Shown: positions 12,661 through 25,401 of the stretch, piece after piece | Numbering within the stretch: position 1 is the first letter of the stretch | Layout of the letters: the number at the start of each line of letters is the position of its first letter | Source of the DNA: Monarcha castaneiventris obscurior | Taxonomy: Eukaryota > Chordata > Aves > Passeriformes > Monarchidae | Assembly (NCBI GenBank): GCA_026261815.1 | Contig: JAMPIT010000437.1 | Span: 1,426,001-1,490,000, forward strand | Direction: 5' to 3' | Length of the DNA stretch: 64,000 bases | Position numbers and translations under genes: made by a program | The notes under the pieces: model-generated | What the model was told of the DNA's origin: nothing | Databases searched by the model: none | Seen by the model: only the letters and a program-made list of their open reading frames with translations

Positions 12661-15600
12661 AATGCACTTTTATTCAAAGCATATAATCCTGATTAAATTC
12701 AGATTGATTTCTGGGTAATTAAGCATGATTTTGGGTAGGTTATCAGATTATTTTGGAATTGTGAGTGCTGATTTAGAGCTCACTGGATCCTTGTGATATT
12801 TTAAATGTTTTTCATTTTTAAAATGGGGTTTTTTTCTATTATTTTTCAATTGCTGCATTTCAATGCAAAGATTCCAAAGGGGATGGGATTCCCTTTTTCT
12901 GAAAAATTCTAATTTATTTAGAGAGAACTCCTCTCTTGGTGGAAAAAATAAAGCAGTAATTCAAGTATAAACCCCTGCTGTTGTTAATTAATCCCTGTTA
13001 CCTGTTGGTCATGCTCCTGTTTTTCCAGCCTTGGCTGGAGCTGTTTCCAAAGCAGTTTATGATGTGTTAATTAAAAATTTTCGTTTCAGAACCTGCATTT
13101 TTCTGCTGCTATTTTTATATTCTCCCACGACTTTGTTGTGGCATAATGCAGCAGAAATTTGAAACAGTGATAAAAGATAAAAATCCCCATTTAAGAGTTA
13201 AATTTTAATCATTTTATAGTTTTTGTGAGCAGTGGGATCATTCTACCTTTCATTTTGGGTTCCACACACGCTGCAGTGCTCGGTTCTCACTTCACATTCA
13301 GCTCAGAGATCTGTAGTAACTGTCACAGGGTAAATTAGGAATTATATGAATTTGTAGAATAATGACCAGATGATGTTGATGCAAAGATTTCTGTTCTGTC
13401 AGCTCTTTATCAGAATGTTGAGTTTTTTGGTGATTGTGGCTCTATTTCCATGCAAATATCAATCTAAGGGATGATGTTCCAGGCTGCAAGGAAATAAATA
13501 GAGGGGAGGTCATTTTTTAGCCTTTAGTGTATATCTGGGTGCAATATTATCCATATTTCCTCTCTTATTAAAGAACCCACACAGAGTTTATGGCCGTGTA
13601 AGTTTAACACTTCCAGGAATTTTCCTTTTTAAAAAGACCTGGATTTACGGATTTTTTTTTTTTTTTTTTAATCTTATTTACAACTCTCCCTATTTCTGCT
13701 GAGTGGTTAATCCATTTTGCTGTTTCCAGTCCTGGTAGGAAGGCTTTTTTGCTTGCTTTTTTCAGGAATATTCACTGAAATGAATATATTATTGTTTTCT
13801 GGTCCTTTTAAAGGAGCCCTTGCTGCAAAAACTGCTTTGAATTCCAAAAATGCCGTCTGTGTGCTTGAGCCATCCAGGCCATTTGCCACAGCCCTTCCCT
13901 TCTGCCTTTGATTGTGTTCCAGTAATCCATTGTTGCTTAGTCCTCAAATTTTGGGTTGCTTTTAGTGGAAATAAGATGGGATTTTTCCCCCCACCTGGCG
14001 TTGCAGGGTTCTCTGAAAACCCTGGGTTAAAACCCACGTTGCTCTGGGAGGCATCTCCTGGTTAAGTGGAGTGAACATAAAAATCCCTGATTAAAGTTAA
14101 CAAATCCTAATGTTTTAATGGCAATTCGTGTCCTGGATGAGAGGAGGGAGAGGATTTGGGGAATCCTCAGCTGTGGTGCTGTGGCTCGTGTCAAAGTGCT
14201 GCTGATGTTTGGGGACAGCTTAAGGTGATTTCCCTTTGATCTCAGATCTGTGTGAAAATTCTGTCAGATGGAAAGCTCAGAGTCTGAACATCCTTTGGTG
14301 TTTTAGCAGGAAATTCAGACAATTCCCTTCAGTTGTTTAGAGCTGGGGTTTTATAGTCCTGCCTAATCCTGTCCTTCCTCCTTGGGCTCTGGATTTAAGG
14401 GTTGGGCCTTACCATTGCTGTCTCTCTCCTTCCCAGTTTTGGTAAATTGGCCCTCTTGGAGGAGGAGAGCTCTGGGAAAGTTTTCCATCCTTTCTGTCAA
14501 GGTTCAGGTGTTTTTTCCTGGCTCTGGCTGGAGGAGCCACGTTCTACCACCAGCTTTTCTCTTCCCCATGGTGTTGGTGTCTAATTAAGCTGGACTCTTC
14601 CCTTTGTCATTGGTCATATTTTCTGTGGCCTTTACATAAATTAAAACTTGGGTTTTTTCTGCCTATTTTTCTGGTTCATGATTTCCCTTTCCTAATTAGT
14701 CCATCCCTGATGCTGGATTCTTTATTTCTGTGGAAGTACCAAGAGCATCTGTGCATTCCACAGGCAGAAATTACCATTATTCCATGCTTTACGTGGTTTT
14801 TCTCCACTTACAATTCACTTTGATAAATTCAAGATGATTTTTTTGGGATCTGTATCCAGCCAGGACACTCCTGCCATAGCCTCTTCCAGAGTGTTGTTAT
14901 TGATAATTGTATCAGAGGAAAAACTAGGACATAAATATTATTTTCCCATCCAATCTTTTCAGCTGATTTATGTCTGGAAATGCAGGGGTTTAATTCAAAT
15001 AGTGCCAGATGTGCTTATTGTATTTCTGTGCTATTAGTTCAGATTAGGAATTCTTCTTTGGGATTTTATTTTATGTATTTAATCTGAAAAACATTCCTGT
15101 GTCAATCTGGAATTTGCTACCCTCAAAGACTTACGTATGGAAAAGATGACAGCTGCAAATTCTCAATCTCCTTTGGTTTTACTTTAATATTTTATGCTCC
15201 TGTGAAGTGTCTTCTCATCCAAATAAGTTCTTTATTTTCAGCTTCTTTGGTAATTATTTTTTTTAATCCCCCAAAGAGGAATAAATGGCAGAGAAGGAAT
15301 CCAGCATTCCTTTGGTAAACAAACCTGTCCCACAATCTTTTCCATAATTTCATCAAACCCTGTTTAAAAGCTGGCTGGGCTCAGGCTCCTTTGTTGCTCT
15401 CTCCTGTTGAGATTTGCTGGAAGTGGGATGGAAAATGTTCCAGGTGATGGCAGGATTTATGGAACACATTCAAATGTAATTATGGGTGTATCCCCTCTGA
15501 TTGATTTCTTTGTCTGTTCTCATCACTGACACCCGAGGTCTCCTTTTAGCTGTGCACAGCCCCAGCCTGGGCTTTTCCTGAGTTGCTGCTGGGATTTGGG

Positions 15601-18600
15601 AATGAGGTGGGGCAGAGTTATCCCGGTGGGAATTGCATTTATCCCACTCTGGGCTGCTGTTATGCTCCAGCTGCTTGTGCCTGTCAGTCTCCCCTATCCC
15701 AAAATTCCGGATTTAAGCACAAATTGGATGGGATGTTGTCATTCAGCATCATTCCCACATCCCCCTGCTGCTGGAGCCATCCCAGTTCCCTGGGAGCAGG
15801 CAGCCATCAGGGATTCCTGGGAGAAGTGGGGTTTGGTTGTGTAGTGCCTTGGTTTTCCTGTCCTACCCAGGGATTGGATCACAGGCTTTTGGCACTTCCA
15901 TGCAAACAGCAGCTCATCTTTCCAAGCCCCTGTGTCCCTGTGTGAGGAGTGGTGGAAAGGGCTCCTGGGACGTGGCTGTTTGTCCATTAGCCCATTAATG
16001 GGGTTTGCTTTCCTTTTGCTCTTCTTCCTCCCTGTGAATTCCATCTGTGTCATTCCACAGCCCCTGGATTTATCCCTGTGAAACAATTCCCTTCATCCCA
16101 ACCAACCACAGCCTCTCCTAGACCTCATTCCACTGGGCAAACCTCTCTTATACTTGGGAATTTCTCTTGCATTCTCAGCCTTTGCTGACTTTTCTTTTTT
16201 CTGGAATTCATTCCAAACATTTGCTGTAGGTTTTTGACCCACTTTGGAATTATTCCCAGTGGTTTTGGGTAGCCACCTCCTCAGACAACTGGGGAACATG
16301 TGTTTTGTTCTCTCTTTTTCTTGTTACACTTCTCCTTAACCTTTTTTTGAGCTCACCAGGCGTTGGGAAAGGTTGGATAAATGTCCCCAGGAAAGGGATG
16401 AGAGGCTGCAGTTAAAGCAGGAGGATGGATTTGTGCTCTGCCTTCGAGGTCAGATCTGGAGTTACTTAATTAGTATTTATTTACTGCCTCCTTGGGGTAT
16501 TGTTTGGATTTTGCTTTTAAACTGGGATTTTGCTATCTACACTTGCATCCAGAGGAATCTGAACCCTGGGAATTGACATGAGGAGATCCATAGTGGATAC
16601 AACCACAACTCACCTTCCATTTTCAATTTTCACTGGTTTTAAATTAGCAGCTGGATTATTTTCCTTGAACAGGTTTGATATCCCCCTTCCTCTCTGCAAG
16701 TCGAACATGGAATTACAGTTTCAGGTAGCAGATTTTCCTGGGAATGCTGAGGGCTGGATTTGTCTTTATCAGATGCAAAGAGAAATAAAAAAATATGTAA
16801 AAAGCCCCCAAAATTGATCAGCAGCACCAGAAGTTTGTTGGGCTTTTGCCCAGATGTTTTCAGACAGAAAAGTCCTGTAGGTGAATTTTACCCCAGAGGT
16901 GTCAGGGGTGAGCAGGAGGAATGGAACCTGTCCTGTTTTAGCACATGTAGGGCATTTTCTGCATGAAATTCCATAGTGATAAAAATTCAGGAAGGGAACG
17001 TTCCAGCTCCAAATGCTGCAGCATCGTGAGCTGCTGGAACCCTGGGATAAAAGTTTTCCAGGGCTGCCAAGAGCCACATTCTCTGCTCCACAACATTCCC
17101 AGTGGCTGGCTCCAGCAGGGACTTGGACTCTCTTTACAAACTTCATGTTCCTCAAATCCTTTTCCTCAGTGTTCTCAGGTTTTCACTTTAATATTTTCTC
17201 TGTCAAAAACATTTACCATTCATCCCAAGTAGTGGGAATAATTTTAAAAATACAATCTAGGGCTGAATTAAAATGTTTGTTCTAATCTATTCATTAATTG
17301 AGAAGCTGAATCTCCCTTGAAATGGAATATTTTGAAAACCAGCCATGGCTCTGATGGCATTTCTGGAGCTGCCCATCACACTCAGCACTTGTTTCCTGGA
17401 GCTATGAGTGACAAGCAGCTTGTGGGGGGATTTTTACACAAAACCCACTGAATGTAAAGTTACGGCACTCTGGTTTAGTGTAGTTTAATTCAAAATAACT
17501 ACTTATAAAAAGAGTAGTGATGGAATGCAGTGAATGAACTGCAAAAAAATAAGAGTTAAGGATGTGTGACATCTTCATGAAGCAGCTGCCATTAGAAATT
17601 GAATGATCTAATCGAATTTTTGCTGTTATTAATCACATGGATATTTCTGGCTGGTGGTGTCCTGTGGAATACCTTCATTTTCTCAACTGGGATTCCAGTG
17701 TCTCACCTGATGCTTTTGGACATGTAAAATTCATTGGTGGGGATGGCCTCAGGTCATTTTATACAGTGTGCTTGTTAAGGAATTTTAGGGAATTCCTCTC
17801 CTGTTTTTACAGTTAGTGGGCTTCTTCCCCAGCTGGCTCTAGAAATATGGGGGGGTTTTTTTTGTTTGCCTTTTTTTTTTTTTTAACTCTCTTTGAACTA
17901 TTTTCCTTCTGTGTTGTGCTTAAGACCATAAGGCAAGTACAAGGGTTTATTTTGCTCGACATCGCTCTGGTAATGTTTCCTCCACCAATCATTTCACCAT
18001 TTTGAAGTTTCCTGAGGGTCTTGCTGAATTTTTTCACTTAATGGTCCCCTGAATCAATACTGACCTCGGGTAGCTGTTGTTCTCACACATTGCTCCCGGC
18101 TTGTTTGAGGCTCTAATTGTGGTTTTCAGCTGAAATCCTCTCTGTCCATTTCTCTCCGAGTGCTGGCCTCATCCACCAGTTGGGGAGATGTTTTCTGGGG
18201 CCAAGCCAGTCACCTTTATTTCAGAATCCTCCTTTCACTCCCTGGTTGGGGCTTATTGATTGGTAAAAAGGTGGCTGTGCCGAGTTCTCGGGCGGGCGAA
18301 CGATGCCCACGGAGTAATTAACACTTGGAGCGAGGGCAAAGGGGAAGATGCCTCCAAAGCAACTCCTGGGGCTGTTCCCAGTGGGATATTGCTGAGTAAA
18401 AGAGGAATTGGAGTCTTCCCTGCCTTATGCCAACAGGACACATCCAAACCTCCACGGGAGGGGAGGGAAAAGGCATTTGGAGCTTGTGGAGCTCCTCAGA
18501 GCAGCAGGATTGGTTGTGTTGGTGTTGTGGAACTCCGTGCTGAGTGCTGGGAGTGGCATTTGTACAGCTGCTCTTTGCCTCCCTCCTCCTCTGGAGCCTG

Positions 18601-19530
18601 GCTTGGTGTTTGTTCTTTCATGGAATTCTTGTGGGCACAGTGGTGCTGGCCATGAGTATCCTAAAAACTCTCAGTGGAACATCTTTCTCCACTCACTGGT
18701 GCTAAACGGTGTTGGTTGTGTGGCCAACAGGAAGAGATCTGGGGATTTGAGAGATCCTGGGTTTTTTTGGTTAAATATCTGCACTGGATAACTGCAGTAG
18801 GAATAGGAAATTGTGTTTTGGGATGCCAGAGCCCACCTGATGGATGAGGTGCACAAAGACTTGGGCTGTTCACATGCAGACGTGAGCACAGGTGGAGTTT
18901 GACGCCAAACACTTTTCCTTCTCTGCTTCTCCTGCAAAATTTTGCCAAACTCAGCTAATCCTGGTGGGTTTTTTTTTTAATTTAAAGTTGTCACAGCATG
19001 GAGAAACCACAAACCCAAGTAAAGCTTCTCTGAAACTGAAGCTGGGCAAGTTGGTTCTGGATAAAAAACAGATCTTTCCCTTCCTCTCCTCCCGTGATGT
19101 ATTTAAGATGCCAAAACACATTGCAATGATTAGTTCATGGCAAGAAGAAGAAATGGGAGATAATTTATGATAAATTTCAAGATATTTGTTGCTGCCACCA
19201 GGATTAGTGGTCAGGTCTGATGGTAGGATCCATACAGCAGCAATAATGATAAATTCTGCCCAGTAGTTCTGGGTTTATGCAAGCAGAACAAATCTGAAAT
19301 AAAAATGTTAGATCTCCATACAACCAAAATCTGGATCTTTGTTTAAATTGCATTTTAATGCAGCATCTCTCCTCCTGGGTGCTAATGGGAGGAGCAGTCT
19401 GTGAATTCTTGGGGTGGAAATGGAATTGTTCTGTCGTTGTCAGCCTCTCTTCATGGGCGTAGATGAGGGTGGTGGGGCCCTGCAGAGCATCACCAGCTGG
19501 GACATTCATGGCAAAGAGCTTTGCTTGATT

Positions 19531-19775
19531 AGAATCATGGAATCATGGCTTGGTTTGGGTGGGAAGGGACCTTAAAGCCCATCCAGTGCCACCCCTGCCA
19601 TGGCAGGGACACCTCCCACTGTCCCAGGCTGCTCCAAGCCCCAATGTCCAGCCTGGCCTTGGGCACTGCCAGGGATCCAGGGGCAGCCACAGCTTCTCTG
19701 GGCAGTTTCTTGAATTTCTTGTCTTTATTCTCCTGTTTAAAATTCCCTTTTGCAGAAATTTAGGATCTCGATAAG
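19531..19775 (-). mobile_element. CR1 LINE 3' end with a non-standard ~70-bp extension
   Basis: The reverse-strand CR1 body (19531-19702) stops at CAGCTTCTCTGGG and continues into CTTGTCTTTATTCTCCTGTT and CCCTTTTGCAGAAATTTAGG. The extension recurs next to the CR1 at 21922-22063. Confidence 0.85.
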
Positions 19776-20452
19776 AGTTTCCTAAGCCGCAGAACACCAC
19801 CAAAAATTTCCATCAGGTTTTGTTTTTAGTGCAGAGCAGAAACCTCCCAAACTTCTCAGACGCTTCCATAAATAATCAACTTCTGAACCCCGTGACAAAT
19901 AGGGTTTGTGTATCAATTTAGCTGTGGCAACGTTTGAGTGGCTTCAAATTTAGAGGGATGGCAAACACATTGGACACAGTGCAACATCACTGGGACTCAT
20001 TAGCATAGTGGGGCCACAGCCAACAACGTGCTCCTCAACCCTACAGATGTGCAGCAATACCTTCAGGAGAGGGAAAAACCACCCCAGATAAGAGAAAAGT
20101 GTGAAAAACTCGCCATATTAATCATGTTACAGCCAGTTTTGGAGCATTATGTGGAGCTGTGTGTTTGTGTGGAATGGGGTCACCCAGGAGCTGGGCAGGG
20201 TTTGGGGTTGGAGGGCTGGGAGAGGAGCTGGGTGTGGGTTGATCATGGTGCCACAGCCACCTCGTGGGTGGTTTGGGTCAGTTCTGAAGATTTCTTTGCT
20301 GGTTCCTAGCTCAGTGTGATTCCAGTCTGGAAGTTTCTCTGGCTGCTATGGATATGGAGGTGCTGGTGGAGGTGGGAGCTCTCTGGGGGTGGGAATTGAC
20401 CTGGAGCATCAAATGTCCAACCAGGTGTGAGCTGATAAATCCTCTCTTGCAG

Positions 20453-20504
20453 ACTCCTGCTGAACAGGCCAAAGCCAGGCTGCAGCTGGTTCTGGAGGCA
20501 GCTG
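20453..20504 (+). CDS. RSRC1: RSRC1 coding exon (second in window), AEQAKARLQLVLEAA segment
   Basis: A 52-nt exon with acceptor CTCTCTTGCAG and donor GTGAGT. It continues in phase 0 from the previous exon as TPAEQAKARLQLVLEAA, plus one extra base (g) that completes an alanine codon with the next exon. In human RSRC1 the same place reads PPAEQAKARLQLVLEAA, so only the first residue differs. This begins the amphipathic, alanine/leucine/charged coiled-coil section that gives the protein the 'coiled-coil' part of its name. It is separated from the previous exon by 15.7 kb and from the next by 23.5 kb. Confidence 0.95.
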
Positions 20505-21921
20505 GTGAGTAAATGATGGTCTTAAAAATTTACTTCGTTTTTGTGATAGCAGGTGGGATTTTATCTGTTTGTGTTTGGCTCATACTGATCCTGCTTACTG
20601 TAGCTCATTTAAATTTCAGGTTAAGGTTAAATTGGTTTGCATCATCATTGGCACTTAGTGAAGCCCTTTAAGGAAATAAAAATAAGTCCTTTTTTTACAC
20701 TAAAACCTCATGTTTGTCCTCTGGCTCCTGCTGCTACTGAGAATTTATTCCATGCTCTCAAAATTTTGGTTTTGTTTATTTTTTTGCACTTTGTTTTTTA
20801 GCATTGTTCTAAATCAGTACAAGTATTTTTTTTTTACTATTACTTTTCCCCTTTTGGAAACCCTCTGTTTGAGGAATCTCCTTACATTGCTGATGTATTT
20901 TTTTTTTTCCAAAATCCATCCAGCCTTTTGCATTCTCTCTTCCAATACATTCCTTGTTCTCCAGAACTTTTAATAAATCTTTGAAGCATGTAATTATGAA
21001 ATGGATGTGACAGCCCTGACCTCAAAAGCACAATTTGTGTATTCTGCTGCCATCAATCACACCTCATTTTTTAATTTCTTTTGTACCTGGGAAATGTACA
21101 AAAGATAACTGGAGGTCGTACATCATCGTGACCTGGGCTCCAAAATTTTCCAAAGCTTATCAAAGGTCTGTGACATTGTTAAACTTAAATATTCACCATT
21201 GAGGGCTGGATCTTAGATTGAAGCTGCGAGTTTTTCATAAGGAACAGAAGAGATTTAATCTCTTTGTGTCTCTTACCATCCAAAATGCAGAATTAAGTTC
21301 CTTCCAGGCTTCATTTAAGTCTTGGTCATTCCAGGCATTGATGAGATCATCCCCCACCTTCTTCCCCAAGTCCTGCATTCAGTCAATTACATTTAATTTC
21401 TATTAAATTGCTGTGAGAAGAGGTTGGGAAGGTTGATAATGTTGTTTCAATAGATTTTTGTGTGTTTACTCTTTGCAAAATCAGCACTTTTTTCAGCTTT
21501 TAGTCTTAAAAATCACTTTTTGCTGGGCCATTGCCCAGCAGCTTTTTTTAGGAGTTTGGGATCAACAGGTTCATTGCTATTGTTTGCTCTGTTTGAATAT
21601 AATTTAAATTAACTCTGTGCTGCAGTAGGGGTGGGCAGAGCTGGTGTTTGTGTACACAGGGCTCTGTACAGGCTCCATCCCAGACTTGGGAATGAACTCC
21701 TGGAATATCTGGCTGTGCACATTACAGGGATTGCTGCAGTCCCACTGAGGGGGAATGGAAAGCTGTGCTCTGTTCCTGGTGGATCATCCATGGATCTGGT
21801 GGTTAGAGATGTGCTGCTCCTGTGTGGTTGGGACAGACAAACCTGGGATCCAAATCACCAAATGTTGGAGAGCCATTTGGGACAATCCCTTCCTGGTTCA
21901 TCCCTGCTGACATCAAACCAT

Positions 21922-22128
21922 TCCATGATTCCATGGGATGGAAATGACCTTAAATCCCATCCCATCCCACCCCTGCCATGGCAGGGACACCTCCCACTGC
22001 CCCAGGCTGCTCCAACCTGGCCTTGGACACTGCCAGGGATCCAGGGGCAGCCACAGCTGCTCTTGAACTCCTTGTCTTTATTTTCCTGTCTAAATTTCCC
22101 TTTTGCAGATATTTAGGATCTTGAGAAA
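21922..22128 (-). mobile_element. CR1 LINE 3' end with the same extension
   Basis: The reverse-strand CR1 body ends at CCACAGCTGCTCTTGAACTC and continues as CTTGTCTTTATTTTCCTGTC and CCCTTTTGCAGATATTTAGG, matching the extension at 19703-19775. Confidence 0.85.
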
Positions 22129-22499
22129 ATCTGCTTTTAGGATTTAACCTAGATCTTATTTTAGGAAATAGCAGCTGCTTTCTCTGAAAGGCAGAAATCA
22201 GCAAGTAGTAAAACAGGCTCTTACTATTGAGATTTTTTTTTTTTTTTTCCCTGGTGTATTTGGAGATGGGAATTATGACTTCTGGTCTCTCATTACAAGA
22301 GCAGGTAAAATAAAAACTATTCACCTGTGCCTGTGAGGGAGAGGGGTAAGATGACCATTTTTATATTCAGGTAATACAGTGCTGACAAGAAGGTTTTGTC
22401 TCCAAGTCTTGCATTCATGCTGACTTTGTTAAATAATTTTTTTTCTTTCTAAGTGTAGATTAATGTCAGTATTTTTGTTCTCATTAAGCGGGGCAATAC

Positions 22500-24250
22500 T
22501 GGGAGGTACTGAAACACTTTAATTCTCGAGGCAACTGATTTTTGATTTATAAAACTCATCATTCCTCAGGCGTTGTTAGTCCCAGCTATAAATTCGTATT
22601 TGCAGAATTTATTGAATTAGATTTCTTAATACTGAGGTGCCAGGGAGCCTTTTTAGGCTCCTCTGACAACCTCCCACAAGTCGCCGTGCCCGAGCAGATG
22701 TTAAGCAGGCAGTAGTTGAATGTTAATTTGGAGAGGGTGGGATGTTTAAGCCCATCTGAAGTATGTTCCATGTGGGCCTTCCAGACTGAGCTACAATGCT
22801 TTGTCTCTTGGGAGAATTTCCAAGCTAAACCTCTTTCTTTTTGTCGCTCTATATGGACTCTCTCAAGTCAGTATAAAGCAGATCATCCCTGGGCTAAAGC
22901 TCTCCAGCTTTTGTTAGCGGGCTCTGTAGGGCTGTAATTAGGCCTCCTGGCAGGCCTTGCCGGCCAGTTAATGGTCATATGGAGTTTTTCTGAGGCAGAC
23001 TGGCTTTGTGTAAATCCTTGCTCGGGATCTCCTTCTGGGTCACTTCCTACCAGGCCGGGGCTTTGTGCCTCTGCCCCACGGGCGGACGGGGAGCAGCGTC
23101 CCCTGACCAGCGCCGGCCCCGGGAGCGCCGCTCAATCCACCCGGATAATCCCCAGTGTAAACAGAGGATTTAGCTCAGCTTCTGTCACTTACAGTTGCCA
23201 AACCACTTGGGTGTCTGTGATTTCTTTCCCAGACTTCATTACCGAGGGACAGAGGAGATCCGAGCTGGGGGTTTGTGTTAAACGTGGCTCCCGGCGCTGG
23301 TTTTAGGGAAAAGTTTGCGCCGTTGCAAATCCTAAATCCCAAGCTTGGAGCAAACCTCAGAATCTGAAAGCTGCTTAATACGTGCTGTAAATGATATGGC
23401 ACCTGTGCTTTCTCATAAAGATTAAAATATGGATGAATATTCCCGAAATGTCAATAAATTCCTATGAAACAGCACACGGACGTTTCAATCTGTCGATATC
23501 GCTGCCTCTTCCAAAGGGCTCCGAGAGCTTTTCCATGGTGCTAAGCAGAAATTTCTTACTCTCCATATAAAGACTGTGACAAAAGGCAATTGATCTGGAT
23601 TTTCAAAGGTCTAGAGTTGAAATAAGTGACTGATCTATTTTTGGGATCTGCATTTCAATCTCGGGCTGAAAGAGCAGTCAAGAATAGGGCGTTTTGTGCA
23701 AAGAATTCGCCGGAGTTTATTTAAAGGAAACTTCGGGACCGAGGCACTGAATGTGAGGTGATGAAAATGGGGGAACACAAATCCCAAGCATTTACCATTT
23801 ATCAGATCCAATTCTGGATATTGGATGTTTAACTCATTATCTTTGAATTATGCTATCAGATCGCTGCCTTTAGTTCAGTACCATGCATCTTTATTGCATT
23901 TTACATATTCCTCAAAGAGGAAATCGTGGAATACAATGAATACTTTGGCCTTAACTGTGGTAAATACAAATGTTTTATAATTCTGACAGCTTTTTTTTTT
24001 AATCTACCAATTCTGCCCCAAGTTATTGAGGAGAAAAAGCCTGATTTGCACTCAGTGCCTGATAAATATAGTCAAATATTCTCTGCTTTTGGGTATCAAA
24101 ATGGCTTATAACAGATGTGGCTGAAAGGACCACATACGTAGACTGTATGATTTTAGTCTGGTGGAACTAATAGGATCACTTGCTACTTTATAGATTCTTG
24201 CTTTTCTTTTACTTTAATAAAAACTGTTTAGTTAAATAGGTTGGCCTCTA
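22500..24250. promoter_or_regulatory. Candidate conserved non-coding block
   Basis: Repeat-free sequence with mixed AT-rich motif runs (TTTGATTTATAAAACTCATC) and a GC-rich CpG part near 23060-23150 (GCGCCGGCCCCGGGAGCGCC). No open frame of known type is present. Likely a regulatory cluster by appearance only. Confidence 0.45.
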
Positions 24251-25050
24251 TTTTGCTCTTTTCTGGCTATGCAAAGCAGTCGGGTGGGCAGGTGGCAACA
24301 AGTATGAAAAATTTCCTTTTATTGGGGCTTCTTTTCAACTGCCAAATTTATCAAATGTTTATGGATTTCTCGTTTTGATGATGGTTTTCTTTCAGTTTTC
24401 TTATTTGTGTTCTTTCCACTGAAAGCTCGCTGGCTTTAATTTGAATTTCTAATTATGCAATGAGTTTTAGAAGGGTGGATAACATGTGTTGTTATATATG
24501 CACAAAGGATGAAATGATACTTAAAATATTTAACTTGTTCTCTGGAAATTTAAAACAGGCTTTTGAAAGAATTCTTGCCCCAGAAATTGCAAGAATTTGA
24601 AATTTTAGCAACTTTAAAAGTTCTGAATATTGAAAAAGAGATGAATTTAGTTGCTATGTAGGTATGATTTGATACAAAATTCTAATTTTTCTCGACTTCA
24701 AATAGTTGTTTTGAATGGTGGCAATTGACACTTTGGATAATTGAATTTTACTTCTGTTTGTATAAAAATCTTGGTTTGGAGAGCAAAGGTGTCTTCTTTG
24801 AATCACGTTTTCTCTTTCAACCTCTTTTTGGATGGAGGTGTTGTAAAGGGTTTTGAGGGTGTTTTGTGGAGCATTTCCTGAACCCCAGATAAAGAGAGGA
24901 CTTTCCATCATGGTTGAGTCTTCAGCAGTGTGGGAAGTTTGTTCCTGTTCCCTGTGTGAAAGGGAAATAAACCAGAATGACACTTGGGAAGAGCCCCCAC
25001 AGGGATTGCTCAAACCTCATCTTTGTATGTCCTGCTCTAGGGCCAGCTGA

Positions 25051-25401
25051 GATTCCAGAATCCCAGAATGGTTTGGGTTGGAAGCGACCTTAAATCCCAC
25101 CCAGTGCCATGGCAGGGACCTTCCATTGCCCCAGGCTGCTCCAACCTGGCCTTGGGCACTGCCAGGGATCCAGGGGCAGCCACAGCTTCTCTGGGAATTC
25201 CATCCCAGCCCCTGCCCACCCTCCCAGGGAACAATTCCTTCCCAAGATCCCATCCAGCCCTGCCCTCTGGCACTGGGAAGCCATTCCCTGGGTCCTGTCC
25301 CTCCATCCCTTGTCCCCAGTCCCTCTCCAGCTCTCCAGGAGCCCCTTTAGGGCCTGCCAGGGGCTCTGAGCTCTCCCTGGAGCCTTCTCCTCTCCTGGCT
25401 C
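25051..25401 (-). mobile_element. CR1 LINE 3' end, ~350 bp
   Basis: Reverse-strand CR1 from GAATCCCAGAATGGTTTGGG to GAGCTCTCCCTGGAGCCTTC. It retains a long, well-preserved body. Confidence 0.92.

Larger units (their letters stand above)
4773..20452 (+). other. RSRC1: RSRC1 intron (15.7 kb)
   Basis: This intron holds a 26-bp minisatellite (5721-6706), CR1 copies at 7270-7470, 7741-7993, 9421-9653, 9725-9780 and 19531-19702, and a CR1-free interval from about 9.8 to 19.5 kb. That interval includes a CpG-bearing, complex block at 10690-12660, annotated separately. No other gene is recognised. Confidence 0.75.

Noticed and set aside
13650..13670. Poly-T and other homopolymer stretches (also near 17870, 22230, 30010, 46885)
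   Set aside because: Ordinary mononucleotide runs with no SINE body beside them.
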